Assembly: GCF_900113525.1 (NCBI RefSeq)
Contig: NZ_FOPP01000005.1
Coordinates: 124,001 to 188,000 of the forward strand
DNA length: 64,000 bases
From: Pedobacter insulae
GTDB taxonomy: Bacteria; Bacteroidota; Bacteroidia; Sphingobacteriales; Sphingobacteriaceae
Direction of reading: 5' to 3'
Of this stretch, positions 34,686-43,105 are shown in pieces; the stretch's first letter is position 1; each line of letters begins with the position of its first letter. The notes under the pieces were generated by a model. That model was not told the DNA's origin and made no database searches. It saw nothing but the letters and a program-made list of their open reading frames with translations. The position numbers and the translations under genes are program-made.

Positions 34686-34847
34686 ATGGAAAAAGAATTC
34701 AAAATTACTTCTGCACAACATTACGAAGATACGATGATTACCATTTTCGAGCTACAAGAACAGGAAGATCCTTTAACGGCTTCGCAAATCAAGGAAATTG
34801 AAATCATGCTTCAGGCTGCTGCGAAGTATGAGGATGAAGAGCTTTAA
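34686..34847 (+). CDS. small acidic protein, possibly HigA-antitoxin N-terminus-like
   Basis: This protein of 53 residues (MEKEFKITSAQHYEDTMITI onward, ending KYEDEEL) starts at the ATG at 34686, ten bases after the cyclo-ligase stop and in the same direction. It is predicted all-helical and acidic. Its pattern, I-T-x-A-x-x-Y-E-x-x-M, a short linker, then an IKEIEIMLQAAAKYE helix, resembles the segment that precedes the helix-turn-helix of HigA-type antitoxins. No HTH and no toxin are present. The last 44 bases overlap the 3' end of hutG on the opposite strand. It is likely a real gene, but the function is unknown. Confidence 0.5.
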   Translation: MEKEFKITSAQHYEDTMITIFELQEQEDPLTASQIKEIEIMLQAAAKYEDEEL

Positions 34848-35805
34848 TAAAGTCGCTCACTAAAATTGCAATAGTTTTAGCCGTTGCAGGGTCTTGCCTA
34901 CCGTCAGCAAGCTCGGCGGCCCCCTCACAGATGTGCAGATAATGGAACTTTTTATCGTTCGATAGCAAAATGCTGCGGATATCACTTAAGTTAAAGCCAG
35001 ACGGACTACCCGCACTTGACAACACATTCGCAATACTATCTAAATCCAATTCTAGTCCACAAGGATTCGGTAAATCTCTCACAAATGCCTCCCAATTTTT
35101 ACGGATAGAACGCTCACTTTTTAATAGCGCTTCGTAGTATAAAACCTTAATATTGGCATTGTTATTATTGACGTATTTAAGCAGGTCGGCGCTCACATAA
35201 TTTTGTTGTAAACCGAATATTCGATATTCGGCTAAGAAACCATTTTGGAGTGCATAAGTAAAGGCGTTCCCGCTGTGCCGGCCTTCAGCAGTTCTTAAAT
35301 CTGCATGAGCATCGATATTAACCACATTCATTTTGCTGTTAAGTGCCAATGATGCACCCCAAATGATACCTAGTGCGTTATTGTGCCCACCCCCAATTAC
35401 AATAGGAATTTTTCTAGCCTTGATGATTTTTTCAATAATAGGATAAACTAACCCATCAATCACTGTTACTTTATTTCTTAAGACAGTTAAACTGTTATCC
35501 GTTGGAACAGAAACATCAATATGTCCCAATAAGAGCACCTCCTCGCCAGAAAAAAATGAATTGCTTTGCATATTGAGCAGTGCTTTTAAAGCTGGAAGCC
35601 AAGCAGTTTGCGTTCCTCCTGTTCCAAGATTGGCACGAACACCTATATCTTCTGGAATGCCTAAAAGCACAAACTTTGCGGGACTTTGGTCAAGGTTGGC
35701 CAATGACGAGATAAATTGAACTTTTTCGCCCAGCTTAACCTCACCCGTTCTTTGATTTATTAAAGGGAAAACCTCGCCCCGTGAATATATCTTTAACCTA
35801 TCCAT
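34804..35805 (-). CDS. hutG: formimidoylglutamase (arginase family)
   Basis: This 333-residue ureohydrolase-fold enzyme has metal-binding motifs IGGGHNNALG, NIDAHADLR and ELDLDSIANV. In context it is HutG, which removes formamide from N-formimidoyl-glutamate in histidine breakdown: it overlaps the end of hutI by eight bases on the same strand. Sequence alone could also suggest agmatinase or arginase, but the hutI coupling decides. hutH and hutU are not in the window. Confidence 0.88.
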   Translation of the reverse strand: MDRLKIYSRGEVFPLINQRTGEVKLGEKVQFISSLANLDQSPAKFVLLGIPEDIGVRANLGTGGTQTAWLPALKALLNMQSNSFFSGEEVLLLGHIDVSVPTDNSLTVLRNKVTVIDGLVYPIIEKIIKARKIPIVIGGGHNNALGIIWGASLALNSKMNVVNIDAHADLRTAEGRHSGNAFTYALQNGFLAEYRIFGLQQNYVSADLLKYVNNNNANIKVLYYEALLKSERSIRKNWEAFVRDLPNPCGLELDLDSIANVLSSAGSPSGFNLSDIRSILLSNDKKFHYLHICEGAAELADGRQDPATAKTIAILVSDFIKALHPHTSQQPEA

Positions 35806-37042
35806 TGTAAATTTCTCCGTTTAAGATAATCGTTTCAACCTGACTTTGGCCAAAGCTATAAGGCAAATAAGCCAGAGCCGGAATCGTCCTAGTGATAAAT
35901 AAGTTAGCCCGTTTTCCAATAGCGATACTTCCCATCTCCTTACTTAATTCCATAGCTGCCGCACCATTTAATGTAGCCGCATTAATAGCCTCCTCAGGCA
36001 TCATCTTAAGTTTGATGCAAGCGAGGGAAACAACGAAATTCATATTTCCAGAGGGAGTTGACCCAGGATTATAATCGGTAGCCAAAGCGATAGCAGCATG
36101 ATTTTGCATCAATCCACGGGCATTAGCAAAAGGAATATTTAGGTAAAAGGAACAGGAAGGCAATAAGGTTGCAATTGTAGGATTGTTAGCCAGGCTCTTC
36201 AGTACATCGTCATCCGTTTCTTCCAAGTGATCAACAGAAACAGCGCCATGTTTAACGCCAATTTGCACCCCTCCAGAAACAGAAAGCTGATTGGCATGTA
36301 TTTTTGGTTTTAGATCAAATTTTGCTGCGGCAGTAAGAATTTGATCAGTTTCTTCCACTGAAAAAAAGCCTCGCTCACAAAATACATCTATATAATCTGC
36401 TAATTTTTCTTCGGCTACCGCCGGAAGCATTTCATTTATAATTAAATCAATATATCCCTGATGATCGTTTTTGTATACCTGAGGATAGGTATGGGCGGCC
36501 AAAAAAGTAGCTTTGACGGGGATAGGCAATTCGTTTTTTAGTCGTTTGATTACCCGAAGCATTTTGAGCTCGCTTTCGAAAGTTAATCCATAACCACTTT
36601 TTATTTCTATGGCAGCAGTACCCTGTTTGATCATATCGACCACTCTTTTGCGCGCACTTTCAAAAAGCTCCTCTTCACTTGCGTTTGCCAGTTTATTTGC
36701 AGAGTTTAAGATACCTCCTCCTGCGGCGGCAATTTCTTCATAGCCCTTGCCTTCAATTTTCATTACAAACTCTTCTTCACGAGAAGCAGCAAAAACAACG
36801 TGCGAATGACTATCGCACCATGAAGGGAAAACGTATTTGCCCTCGGCGTTTATTGTTTCATGTTGGTTGTTTTCAGTTGACGATGGACAAGTAAACATTG
36901 GTCCAAAATCTTTGATCAAGCCGTTCTCCAATAAAAGCCAGGCATTCTCTAATGTTGGCAACTGGGCCATTTCATCGCCGTGAAGGACGAATGTTTCTTT
37001 CGGATGAACGCCAACAAGGGCTTTGATTTGGGTAATGAGCAT
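35798..37042 (-). CDS. hutI: imidazolonepropionase
   Basis: This amidohydrolase of about 414 residues opens 4-imidazolone-5-propionate in histidine degradation. Metal and substrate motifs are SWCDSHSHVVFAASR (H-x-H), AAHTYPQVYK, IHANQLSVSGG, SVDHLEETDDD and ATDYNPGSTPSGN. The start is placed at the ATG at 37042 (MLITQIKAL), 14 bases after the exonuclease gene's stop. The longer frame from 37084 would begin inside that gene. It is coupled to hutG. Confidence 0.94.
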   Translation of the reverse strand: MLITQIKALVGVHPKETFVLHGDEMAQLPTLENAWLLLENGLIKDFGPMFTCPSSTENNQHETINAEGKYVFPSWCDSHSHVVFAASREEEFVMKIEGKGYEEIAAAGGGILNSANKLANASEEELFESARKRVVDMIKQGTAAIEIKSGYGLTFESELKMLRVIKRLKNELPIPVKATFLAAHTYPQVYKNDHQGYIDLIINEMLPAVAEEKLADYIDVFCERGFFSVEETDQILTAAAKFDLKPKIHANQLSVSGGVQIGVKHGAVSVDHLEETDDDVLKSLANNPTIATLLPSCSFYLNIPFANARGLMQNHAAIALATDYNPGSTPSGNMNFVVSLACIKLKMMPEEAINAATLNGAAAMELSKEMGSIAIGKRANLFITRTIPALAYLPYSFGQSQVETIILNGEIYNG

Positions 37043-37056
37043 GTGCTGGTTTAATG

Positions 37057-37824
37057 TTAGTCTATTTCTAAAAGCACCGGACAATGATCAGAATGCAGTG
37101 CATCCGGTAAAATACGTACATTCTTTAGGCGGTCTTCCATAGGCTTTGACACCAGGTGATAGTCGATACGCCACCCTAAATTCTTACCTCTTGATCCGGC
37201 TCGGTAGCTCCACCAGGTATAATGATGGGGGTCTTTATTAAAGTGTCTAAACGAATCAATAAATCCATTGTCCATAAACAGCTCCATCCATGCCCTTTCT
37301 TCAGGTAAAAACCCCGACGAGTTGGCATTAGATTTTGGGTTGTGAATGTCAATAGGACGATGGCAAATGTTATAGTCGCCAGAGATAATTAGATTGGGAA
37401 ACTGTTTGCGCAATTCGTCTATATATACATCAAAAAACCGCATGAACTCATACTTTTTAAGCTGTCTTTCGTCGCCACTGGAGCCAGACGGCATATATAG
37501 ACTCATTAAGGAGAAGGTGTCGAAATCCGCCCTTAGAATGCGTCCTTCAGCATCGATCCAAGACTCTCCACAACCGTATGAAATGTGAACAGGTTTAATT
37601 TTGGTTAATATGGCAACACCGCTATAACCTTTTTTTGTTGCGGGAAACCAGTAATGATAGTAGCCCAACTGTTCAATTAAAATAATAATTTCAGGAATCT
37701 GTTCTTCCAAGGCTTTTACTTCCTGAAGACACACCATATCGGCGTCGGTAGCTTGCAACCAGTTAATTAAGCCTTTTGTGGAAGCAGCGCGAATGCCATT
37801 TACGTTATAGGAAATGATTTTCAT
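37057..37824 (-). CDS. xth: exodeoxyribonuclease III (AP endonuclease family)
   Basis: This 255-residue endonuclease/exonuclease/phosphatase-fold enzyme serves base-excision repair. It starts MKIISYNVNGIRAA, with metal Glu in VCLQEVKA, GDYNICHRPIDIHNPKSN, the WWSYR loop and the terminal SDHCPVLLEI holding catalytic Asp-His. Length is typical. It sits between cyclophilin (nine bases upstream) and hutI on one strand, probably a chance operon. Confidence 0.95.
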   Translation of the reverse strand: MKIISYNVNGIRAASTKGLINWLQATDADMVCLQEVKALEEQIPEIIILIEQLGYYHYWFPATKKGYSGVAILTKIKPVHISYGCGESWIDAEGRILRADFDTFSLMSLYMPSGSSGDERQLKKYEFMRFFDVYIDELRKQFPNLIISGDYNICHRPIDIHNPKSNANSSGFLPEERAWMELFMDNGFIDSFRHFNKDPHHYTWWSYRAGSRGKNLGWRIDYHLVSKPMEDRLKNVRILPDALHSDHCPVLLEID

Positions 37825-37833
37825 CCTGTAAAG

Positions 37834-38538
37834 CTAGACCTTATTTTTTTTCAGTTCTCTCTCTAGTTTCCTTACTTCACGTCTTTTAAGTACAGTAACA
37901 GTCATGCTAACATCTCTCGTCGGGCGGTCCGCCTTTCCCGTAGGTTCGTTGGCGATAGCATCAACCATTTCAAGCCCTTTTACCACTTCTCCATATACCG
38001 TATAATTACGATCTAAATGTGGAGTGCCTCCAATGGTTTTATATATTTGACGCTGCCATTCCGGGATCTTAAACTTTAAACGCGTCTCTTCTGTAGCATT
38101 TAAGGTAGAGTCTGTCCAAATTTTTCCTTGCACAATATAAAATTGAGTACTGCTCGAAGCTTTTGTCGGGTTACTTCTATCACCTTCCCTCGCAGCACCC
38201 AAAGCCCCTTTTTTATGGAATAAGCTGTCTACAAATTCTGCTTTCACAGTATAGGGCAAGCCTCCATTTCCCAAGGTGGAGTCGGGATGGGCATTTTTCG
38301 ATTTTGTATCACCACCCTGAATCATAAAATCCTTAATTACCCGATGAAATAAAGTGCCATCTAATTGTCCTTCTTTTGCTAATTTAATGAAGTTGTCGCG
38401 ATGTAAGGGGGTTTCGTTATAAAGTTTAATAATTACAGTGCCCCTGTCTGTTGCAATCCTAACATATTGATTTTTAGGCTTTGCTGCATAAGCATTCAGC
38501 AGGCAAAGACATAGCAATAGGGTCAATAGTTTCTTCAT
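37834..38538 (-). CDS. periplasmic cyclophilin-type peptidyl-prolyl isomerase
   Basis: This 234-residue protein has a signal peptide (to about NAYA). The cyclophilin core has FHRVIKDFMIQGGD (catalytic Arg and Gln region), SSSTQFYIV and a long insertion, YKTIGGTPHLDRNYTVYGEVVKG. It catalyses proline isomerisation during folding of exported proteins. The C-terminal tail is basic (RKLERELKKNK). It heads the run to exonuclease III and the hut genes. Confidence 0.92.
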   Translation of the reverse strand: MKKLLTLLLCLCLLNAYAAKPKNQYVRIATDRGTVIIKLYNETPLHRDNFIKLAKEGQLDGTLFHRVIKDFMIQGGDTKSKNAHPDSTLGNGGLPYTVKAEFVDSLFHKKGALGAAREGDRSNPTKASSSTQFYIVQGKIWTDSTLNATEETRLKFKIPEWQRQIYKTIGGTPHLDRNYTVYGEVVKGLEMVDAIANEPTGKADRPTRDVSMTVTVLKRREVRKLERELKKNKV

Positions 38539-38635
38539 GTTTTAATGATTTACCGCTAAGTTATTTAAAAAATAGAATACAACTCATAGCAAAAGGGATT
38601 AATAATTTATTTACCATATTTTAACAAATCAATAA

Positions 38636-38666
38636 GTTTTAATTTAGAAATTTATGTATAGCTTTG
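38636..38666 (+). promoter_or_regulatory. promoter of the metal-related cluster
   Basis: GTTT (38636-38639), 19 bases, then a perfect -7 box TAGCTTTG (38659-38666). The first ATG codons (38670 and 38673) are only four to seven bases downstream, so the transcript would be leaderless or nearly so. The apparent TTG start at 38664 falls inside the -7 box and is rejected. Confidence 0.5.
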
Positions 38667-38669
38667 CTA

Positions 38670-39071
38670 ATGATGAGTTTAAAGCAAAAATTAGCGATAA
38701 GTCTTTGTGCATTTTACGTGATTAGTATAATGGGCGTGGCTTTGAGTCTGCATTTTTGCGGCGGTAAATTAGCGGATGTTTCTGTTATAAATGCGAAGGT
38801 TGCCTGTAAATATTGCAAGGCTGAGCCGCTCGCTGAAAAACAAGATAATTGTTGCAAAAACACAAAGGTTGATCTTAAAGTAAAAGATAGCCATCAGATC
38901 GAAAGTGCTGCTAAACTTCCAAAATTCTTTAGTGTTGATATGATTTTCCATGAAACGTTTCGTTACGTTCTAAGGAATTTCGTCCCAACCATCTTCAGCA
39001 AAATAGCGCATAAAGCGCCTCCCAAGACAGGCGTTGCCCTGCATGTGATGAATTGCGTCTTCAGAAATTAG
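38670..39071 (+). CDS. HYC_CC_PP family small exported protein
   Basis: This protein of about 133 residues has an N-terminal hydrophobic segment (signal or anchor). It is followed by HFCGGKLADVSV, CKYCKAEP and DNCCKN, then a C-terminal APPKTGVALHVMNCVF. This Cys/His order is that of the HYC_CC_PP family of Bacteroidota, a group without known function that recurs beside heavy-metal-binding proteins. Several Cys pairs could bind metal. It leads a four-gene plus-strand cluster with an HMA protein, a beta-barrel protein and a DUF3347 protein. Start is one of two adjacent ATG codons. Confidence 0.8.
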   Translation: MMSLKQKLAISLCAFYVISIMGVALSLHFCGGKLADVSVINAKVACKYCKAEPLAEKQDNCCKNTKVDLKVKDSHQIESAAKLPKFFSVDMIFHETFRYVLRNFVPTIFSKIAHKAPPKTGVALHVMNCVFRN

Positions 39072-39143
39072 CCAAAAATGAATGATTAGCTACCAAGGCT
39101 TTTGCCCTGTTGTAAACTATTTATCCATTTAGAAATTTTGAGA

Positions 39144-39680
39144 ATGAAAACGACAAAAATTATCGTATTGTTTTTGATGCTTTTTACTATAAATAAAGTA
39201 TCAGCTCAGCAAATTAGTGCTGTAGAAATGCAGGTTAACGGTTTAACCTGTTCAATGTGCTCACAAGCCACAGAAAAATCATTGCGCACTTTAAACTATG
39301 TAAACAGCGTGAATCCAGATCTGAATAAAAATCTTTTTGTAATTGGCTTTAAAAAAGAAGGCAATGTTAATTTTGACCAGTTGCAGAAAAAGGTTAAGGA
39401 TGCGGGCTTTTCGGTTGGGACTTTTGCTGCCACCATTAATTTTAATCAAGCCAGGGTAGATGAAAACGGCCAGCTGATTATTGGCAATACCGTTTACCGT
39501 TTTGCAAACTTGAAGAATAAGACATTAAATGGGGCGGTTAAAGTAAATGTGATCGACAAAAACTTTATTTCAAATGCTACCTTTAAGCAAAAATCAGCCC
39601 AGCTTAAATTCGATTCATATGCAAGCGGGACCGGCATGGTAAATGGTAAAAAGACGAGGATTTATCATTTAAGTATTTAA
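39144..39680 (+). CDS. secreted heavy-metal-associated (HMA) domain protein
   Basis: This 178-residue protein from the ATG at 39144 has a signal peptide ending VSAQ. The upstream frame from 39102 adds an implausible leader. Residues about 24-95 form an HMA ferredoxin-like fold with the metal site GLTCSMCS (Cys36 and Cys39), and KKVKDAGFSVG is its second helix. A C-terminal beta-rich part (about 95-178) is not familiar. HMA domains usually carry Cu(I) in the cytosol; export of one is less usual and points to a periplasmic metal carrier. It ends one base before the next gene. Confidence 0.82.
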   Translation: MKTTKIIVLFLMLFTINKVSAQQISAVEMQVNGLTCSMCSQATEKSLRTLNYVNSVNPDLNKNLFVIGFKKEGNVNFDQLQKKVKDAGFSVGTFAATINFNQARVDENGQLIIGNTVYRFANLKNKTLNGAVKVNVIDKNFISNATFKQKSAQLKFDSYASGTGMVNGKKTRIYHLSI

Positions 39681-39681
39681 C

Positions 39682-40494
39682 ATGGTCAGGAAAACTATTG
39701 GATTAGTAATCCTCAGTTTTTGGGCTAATTTGTCGCTTTTAGCGCAAGAGCTCTACGTTTTTACCGAACCAGCAAGCAATATGCCTGCACAATCTATTGG
39801 CGTTAGAATAACGAATGAGGGAATGTTTCCTGCCGGATCATTTAAAAGTAGAAGTATCGCCGAAGTGATGGTTGGCCTTAATAAAAGCGTCATGTTTCAC
39901 GTTCAAGGTTTCGTATCTGATATGGATGGAAGATATCAGTTGGAGGGGGCAAGTTTTTATTTAAAATACCGATTCCTGTCATTAGACAATGCACAGAGCC
40001 ATTTTAGGGGTGCAGCTTTTGGAAGGGTCAGTTCGAGTAGACGGAAGTTTGCCAGTGAGGACATTAATTTAGAAGGAGATAATTCCGGTTTCCAAGGGGG
40101 ACTTGTTTTCACTCAACTAATTCACAAGCTAGCTCTATCTTCCACTATCGGTTATAGCAAGTCACTTGGAACACGAACAGCGCTTACCAACCCCAACGAA
40201 ATAATCAGTTATAGTCTTTCTTCGGGTTACTTATTGTTGCCGTTTGTTTACAAGAACTATAATCAGCCGAACTTCAATTTATACTTTGAAATGTTGGGAA
40301 GAAGCAATCCTGTCAATGGTAAATCAACACTCGATTTTGCACCTGCTTTGCAGGTAATTTTAGATAGCAAAACGCGGATAGATCTGGGCTATCGGTTTAA
40401 CGTTGCTGGTAATATAGAAAACGCTTATTTAAAAAACATGTACCTGGCCAGAGTAGAATTTAATTTTTTTAATGCATTAAGTAAAAAACAATAA
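39682..40494 (+). CDS. predicted outer-membrane beta-barrel protein
   Basis: This 270-residue protein has a signal peptide (to about LSLLAQ). Alternating beta strands run throughout and the final strand is aromatic (YLARVEFNFFN), as in outer-membrane barrels. I do not recognise a named family. Its place between an exported HMA protein and a DUF3347 protein, with one-base gaps on both sides, suggests a part in metal handling at the outer membrane. That is an inference from position. Confidence 0.65.
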   Translation: MVRKTIGLVILSFWANLSLLAQELYVFTEPASNMPAQSIGVRITNEGMFPAGSFKSRSIAEVMVGLNKSVMFHVQGFVSDMDGRYQLEGASFYLKYRFLSLDNAQSHFRGAAFGRVSSSRRKFASEDINLEGDNSGFQGGLVFTQLIHKLALSSTIGYSKSLGTRTALTNPNEIISYSLSSGYLLLPFVYKNYNQPNFNLYFEMLGRSNPVNGKSTLDFAPALQVILDSKTRIDLGYRFNVAGNIENAYLKNMYLARVEFNFFNALSKKQ

Positions 40495-40495
40495 T

Positions 40496-40999
40496 ATGAA
40501 AAAAATAATCATCATGGTTGCCTTATTTGTGGCAGCATCTTTAACCACTAATGCGCAAAGTATGGTGGCTAAAAGAGAGCATAATAATACGCTGAAGGCT
40601 TACTTCGCTACAAAAAATGCTTTAGCGAAAGACAATGCTTCGCAAGCCAACGAAACGGCTAAGATTTTAGCCGAAAATATAGCCGTTTTTCCGATAAAAA
40701 CGCTAACTGCCGCACAATTAGCTGTATGGAATGTAGAAGCGGGAACCATTCAAAAAATGGCATCGACCATTGCCACTGAAAAATCCATAAAAGAGCAACG
40801 CAAAAGTTTTTGGACTCTTTCATCTGCAATGATAAAACTGACCAAATCTTTTAACATGAACGATGAGGTTGTTTACGTACAGTATTGTCCAATGGCTAAA
40901 AAGAGTTGGTTAAATGAAGCTGAAGCCGTTCAAAATCCATTTTATGGCAGTATGATGTATGATTGTGGTGAGATAACCGAAACCCTCGCCAAGAAATAA
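40496..40999 (+). CDS. DUF3347 domain-containing periplasmic protein
   Basis: This 167-residue protein has a signal peptide (to about TTNAQ) and a mostly helical body. The C-terminal signature VQYCPMAKKSWLNEAEAVQNPFYG plus a later DCGEIT is the DUF3347 pattern, found alone or joined to CusB-type efflux adaptors. The Cys-Pro-Met and second Cys could ligate copper. It is last in the cluster and is followed by a strong hairpin. Domain assignment is good; the metal role is inferred. Confidence 0.82.
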   Translation: MKKIIIMVALFVAASLTTNAQSMVAKREHNNTLKAYFATKNALAKDNASQANETAKILAENIAVFPIKTLTAAQLAVWNVEAGTIQKMASTIATEKSIKEQRKSFWTLSSAMIKLTKSFNMNDEVVYVQYCPMAKKSWLNEAEAVQNPFYGSMMYDCGEITETLAKK

Positions 41000-41037
41000 A
41001 TTCGCGCATTCAAATAACAAACTCTCTGCCTGTAAAA

Positions 41038-41071
41038 TAACCCATCCTCTATCGTTTTAGAGGATGGGTTA
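41038..41071 (+). terminator. intrinsic terminator after the metal-related cluster
   Basis: TAACCCATCCTCT (41038-41050) pairs perfectly with AGAGGATGGGTTA (41059-41071) around an eight-base loop. A moderately T-rich run, TGATTTCTTATCTT, follows on the plus strand. Confidence 0.75.
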
Positions 41072-41114
41072 TGATTTCTTATCTTACATCAACAATTTAG
41101 AAAATCGAGTGTTA

Positions 41115-41122
41115 TAACTTTG
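41115..41122 (+). promoter_or_regulatory. -7 element before the YceI gene
   Basis: TAACTTTG is a perfect phylum -7 box 20 bases before the YceI start. The upstream TTTG box is not clear at the expected distance, so the promoter may be activator-dependent or weak. Confidence 0.4.
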
Positions 41123-41142
41123 TACAATTAAAATATAACATT

Positions 41143-41715
41143 ATGAAAAAGCTAATTCTATTTATCATCGCCCTTAATATCAGTGTTGCCGCATATGCGC
41201 AAACTAAGTGGACAGTAGATCCAATGCATACTTTTGTAAATTTCGCCGTCAAGCATTCTGGGATTTCCTTTGTGGATGGTACATTTAAAAAGTTTGAGGG
41301 CACCATCACTTCGAATAAAACGGACTTTACAGATTCCCATATTTCTTTTGCGGCAGATGTGGAGAGCATTAGTACTAACGTAGAGATGCGTGATAAGCAT
41401 TTAAAATCTGACGATTTTTTTAATGCAGAGCAATATCCAAAAATGACTTTTGAAAGCACTTCATTTAAAAAGAAACGTGATAATGTGTATGTGCTTACCG
41501 GTAACCTAACGATCAGGGATGTAACTAAAGAAGTTCGATTTAACGTGGTATATGGAGGTACGGTTACAGATCCAAAAGGGAATAGTAAAGCCGGGTTTTT
41601 AGCCACAACAAAAATTAATCGTTTGGATTATCATATCAATTACGATCCAACTGGAGCGGGTATAGCAAAGGATGTACATATTACGCTAAACCTCCAATTT
41701 GCAAAAGATAAGTAG
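41143..41715 (+). CDS. YceI family periplasmic lipid-binding protein
   Basis: This 190-residue protein has a signal peptide (to about AAYAQ) and a single YceI lipocalin-like barrel. It shows WTVDPMHTFVNFAVKHSGIS, DTxx-type strands such as ISFAADVESISTNVEMRDKHLKSDDFFNAEQYPKMTFEST, and GNLTIRDVTKEV. The family binds polyisoprenoid or similar amphiphiles in the periplasm; ligand and role are unknown here. It probably shares a transcript with the dioxygenase gene that starts eight bases after its stop. Confidence 0.93.
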   Translation: MKKLILFIIALNISVAAYAQTKWTVDPMHTFVNFAVKHSGISFVDGTFKKFEGTITSNKTDFTDSHISFAADVESISTNVEMRDKHLKSDDFFNAEQYPKMTFESTSFKKKRDNVYVLTGNLTIRDVTKEVRFNVVYGGTVTDPKGNSKAGFLATTKINRLDYHINYDPTGAGIAKDVHITLNLQFAKDK

Positions 41716-41722
41716 CAAGGAT

Positions 41723-42547
41723 ATGACAGGCTTAAATCAATTCAAGAATTTTACAACAAATTTAGCGGCGACAGATTTGATGCCGGCCCTATTTATGGGA
41801 CACGGCTCCCCGATGAATGGGATTGCGCTAAATGAGTTTAGTAAAAGCTGGACTGATATAGCTAAAAGTATTCCGGTTCCACAGGCGGTATTGGTAGTTT
41901 CGGCTCATTGGTTTACAAAGGGAACACGTATTACGGCAATGGATTTTCCAGCAACTATACATGATTTTGGTGGATTTCCCCAAGCTTTATTTGACATACA
42001 ATATCCAGCTCCAGGCAATCCGATATTAGCAAAGGAAACTGCCGAACTGATTAAAGGAACAACGGTGACTTTAGATCACGATTGGGGACTGGATCATGGC
42101 GCATGGTCGGTCATTAAACATATGTATCCATTGGCTGATATTCCGGTTTTACAGCTAAGTATCGATTATACAAAAGATGCGCACTACCACTATAATTTGG
42201 CTAAAGAACTATTAGCCTTGCGTAAAAAGGGAGTGCTTATTTTAGGAAGCGGTAATATCATACATAATTTACGCTTAATGAATTGGGAGATGATACAGGG
42301 CGGTGGCTTCGATTGGGCACTGGAAATGCAAGAAACCTTCAAAAATTTAATTTTAAATAAGGAGCATCAGGCACTTATCCATTATGACTCGTTAGGGAGT
42401 GCAGCAAAGTTGGCTATTCCAACACCAGAGCATTATTTGCCCTTAATGTACACCTTAGGCTTGCAAAATGAAAACGAACAGGCGGTTTTATTTAATGACA
42501 AAGCTGTTGGCGGATCTTTAACAATGACTTCTGTGCAAATTATGTAA
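41723..42547 (+). CDS. ygiD: extradiol ring-opening dioxygenase, YgiD/4,5-DOPA dioxygenase type
   Basis: This protein of about 274 residues belongs to the class III extradiol dioxygenase LigB-like family. FMGHGSPMN, VVSAHWF and LDHDWGLDHGAWSV hold the metal-binding His residues, and LGSGNIIHNLR is typical. The ATG at 41723 is preferred to a TTG at 41699, which overlaps the YceI gene. The E. coli relative opens the ring of DOPA; the natural substrate is unknown here. Confidence 0.92.
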   Translation: MTGLNQFKNFTTNLAATDLMPALFMGHGSPMNGIALNEFSKSWTDIAKSIPVPQAVLVVSAHWFTKGTRITAMDFPATIHDFGGFPQALFDIQYPAPGNPILAKETAELIKGTTVTLDHDWGLDHGAWSVIKHMYPLADIPVLQLSIDYTKDAHYHYNLAKELLALRKKGVLILGSGNIIHNLRLMNWEMIQGGGFDWALEMQETFKNLILNKEHQALIHYDSLGSAAKLAIPTPEHYLPLMYTLGLQNENEQAVLFNDKAVGGSLTMTSVQIM

Positions 42548-42571
42548 AAATCTTTTCCGTTGAGGAGGAAA

Positions 42572-43105
42572 TTAAGTGCCTGAAAGCGCAGCAGTGATGT
42601 GCGCTAAGTGATGTTGCCCATGCCAGGCATAATTTCCAACTAAATAGCCAAGGGTTAATGAGCGGTTTAAGGCTGGATGTGTATATTTTCGCTCGAAGTC
42701 TTTAAGAGATAAGTTGCGTAAAGTAATAATTAACCGGTGATGGATGGCTTCTATAATGGCAACAGACAGGTCGATCTCTCCATTTTTCGCGTCAGGCAAT
42801 TCCGCCCACCTCTCTTCATCATAAGGCCTAACAACGGGGTTTTCCTCTGTTAAAGTAAGCTTAACACGTGTGTACGCATTTACATGGCTATCGGCAACGT
42901 GATGAATTACTTGCCTAACTGTCCAGCCCCCTGGGCGATACTGAGCGGCTAACTGAGGTATAGATAAGTTCGAAGTTACGGCTAGTAGTTCTTGGGGAAA
43001 TTTCTCTAACTGATTAATCCAAAAGTTAATCTGGACCTCATCTAATTTTTCAGGGTAATGAAATAGTCCAATAGGGTATTTTAATTTTTCTAAATCTTGC
43101 GCCAT
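42572..43105 (-). CDS. DinB-superfamily protein, YfiT-like (bacillithiol transferase family)
   Basis: This four-helix protein of about 177 residues has a three-His metal site. One His group is in RQVIHHVADSHVN, and two more are in YAWHGQHHLAHI near the C-terminus. GGWTVRQ and the AELPDAKNG loop are typical of YfiT relatives annotated as bacillithiol transferases or metal-dependent hydrolases. The start at 43105 overlaps the stop of the aldehyde dehydrogenase (TAATG), so translation is coupled. Which thiol it uses is unknown. Confidence 0.82.
   Translation of the reverse strand: MAQDLEKLKYPIGLFHYPEKLDEVQINFWINQLEKFPQELLAVTSNLSIPQLAAQYRPGGWTVRQVIHHVADSHVNAYTRVKLTLTEENPVVRPYDEERWAELPDAKNGEIDLSVAIIEAIHHRLIITLRNLSLKDFERKYTHPALNRSLTLGYLVGNYAWHGQHHLAHITAALSGT

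Noticed and set aside
38664-38666. TTG start for the HYC_CC_PP gene
   Set aside because: It is part of the TAGCTTTG promoter box; ATG codons follow at 38670 and 38673.
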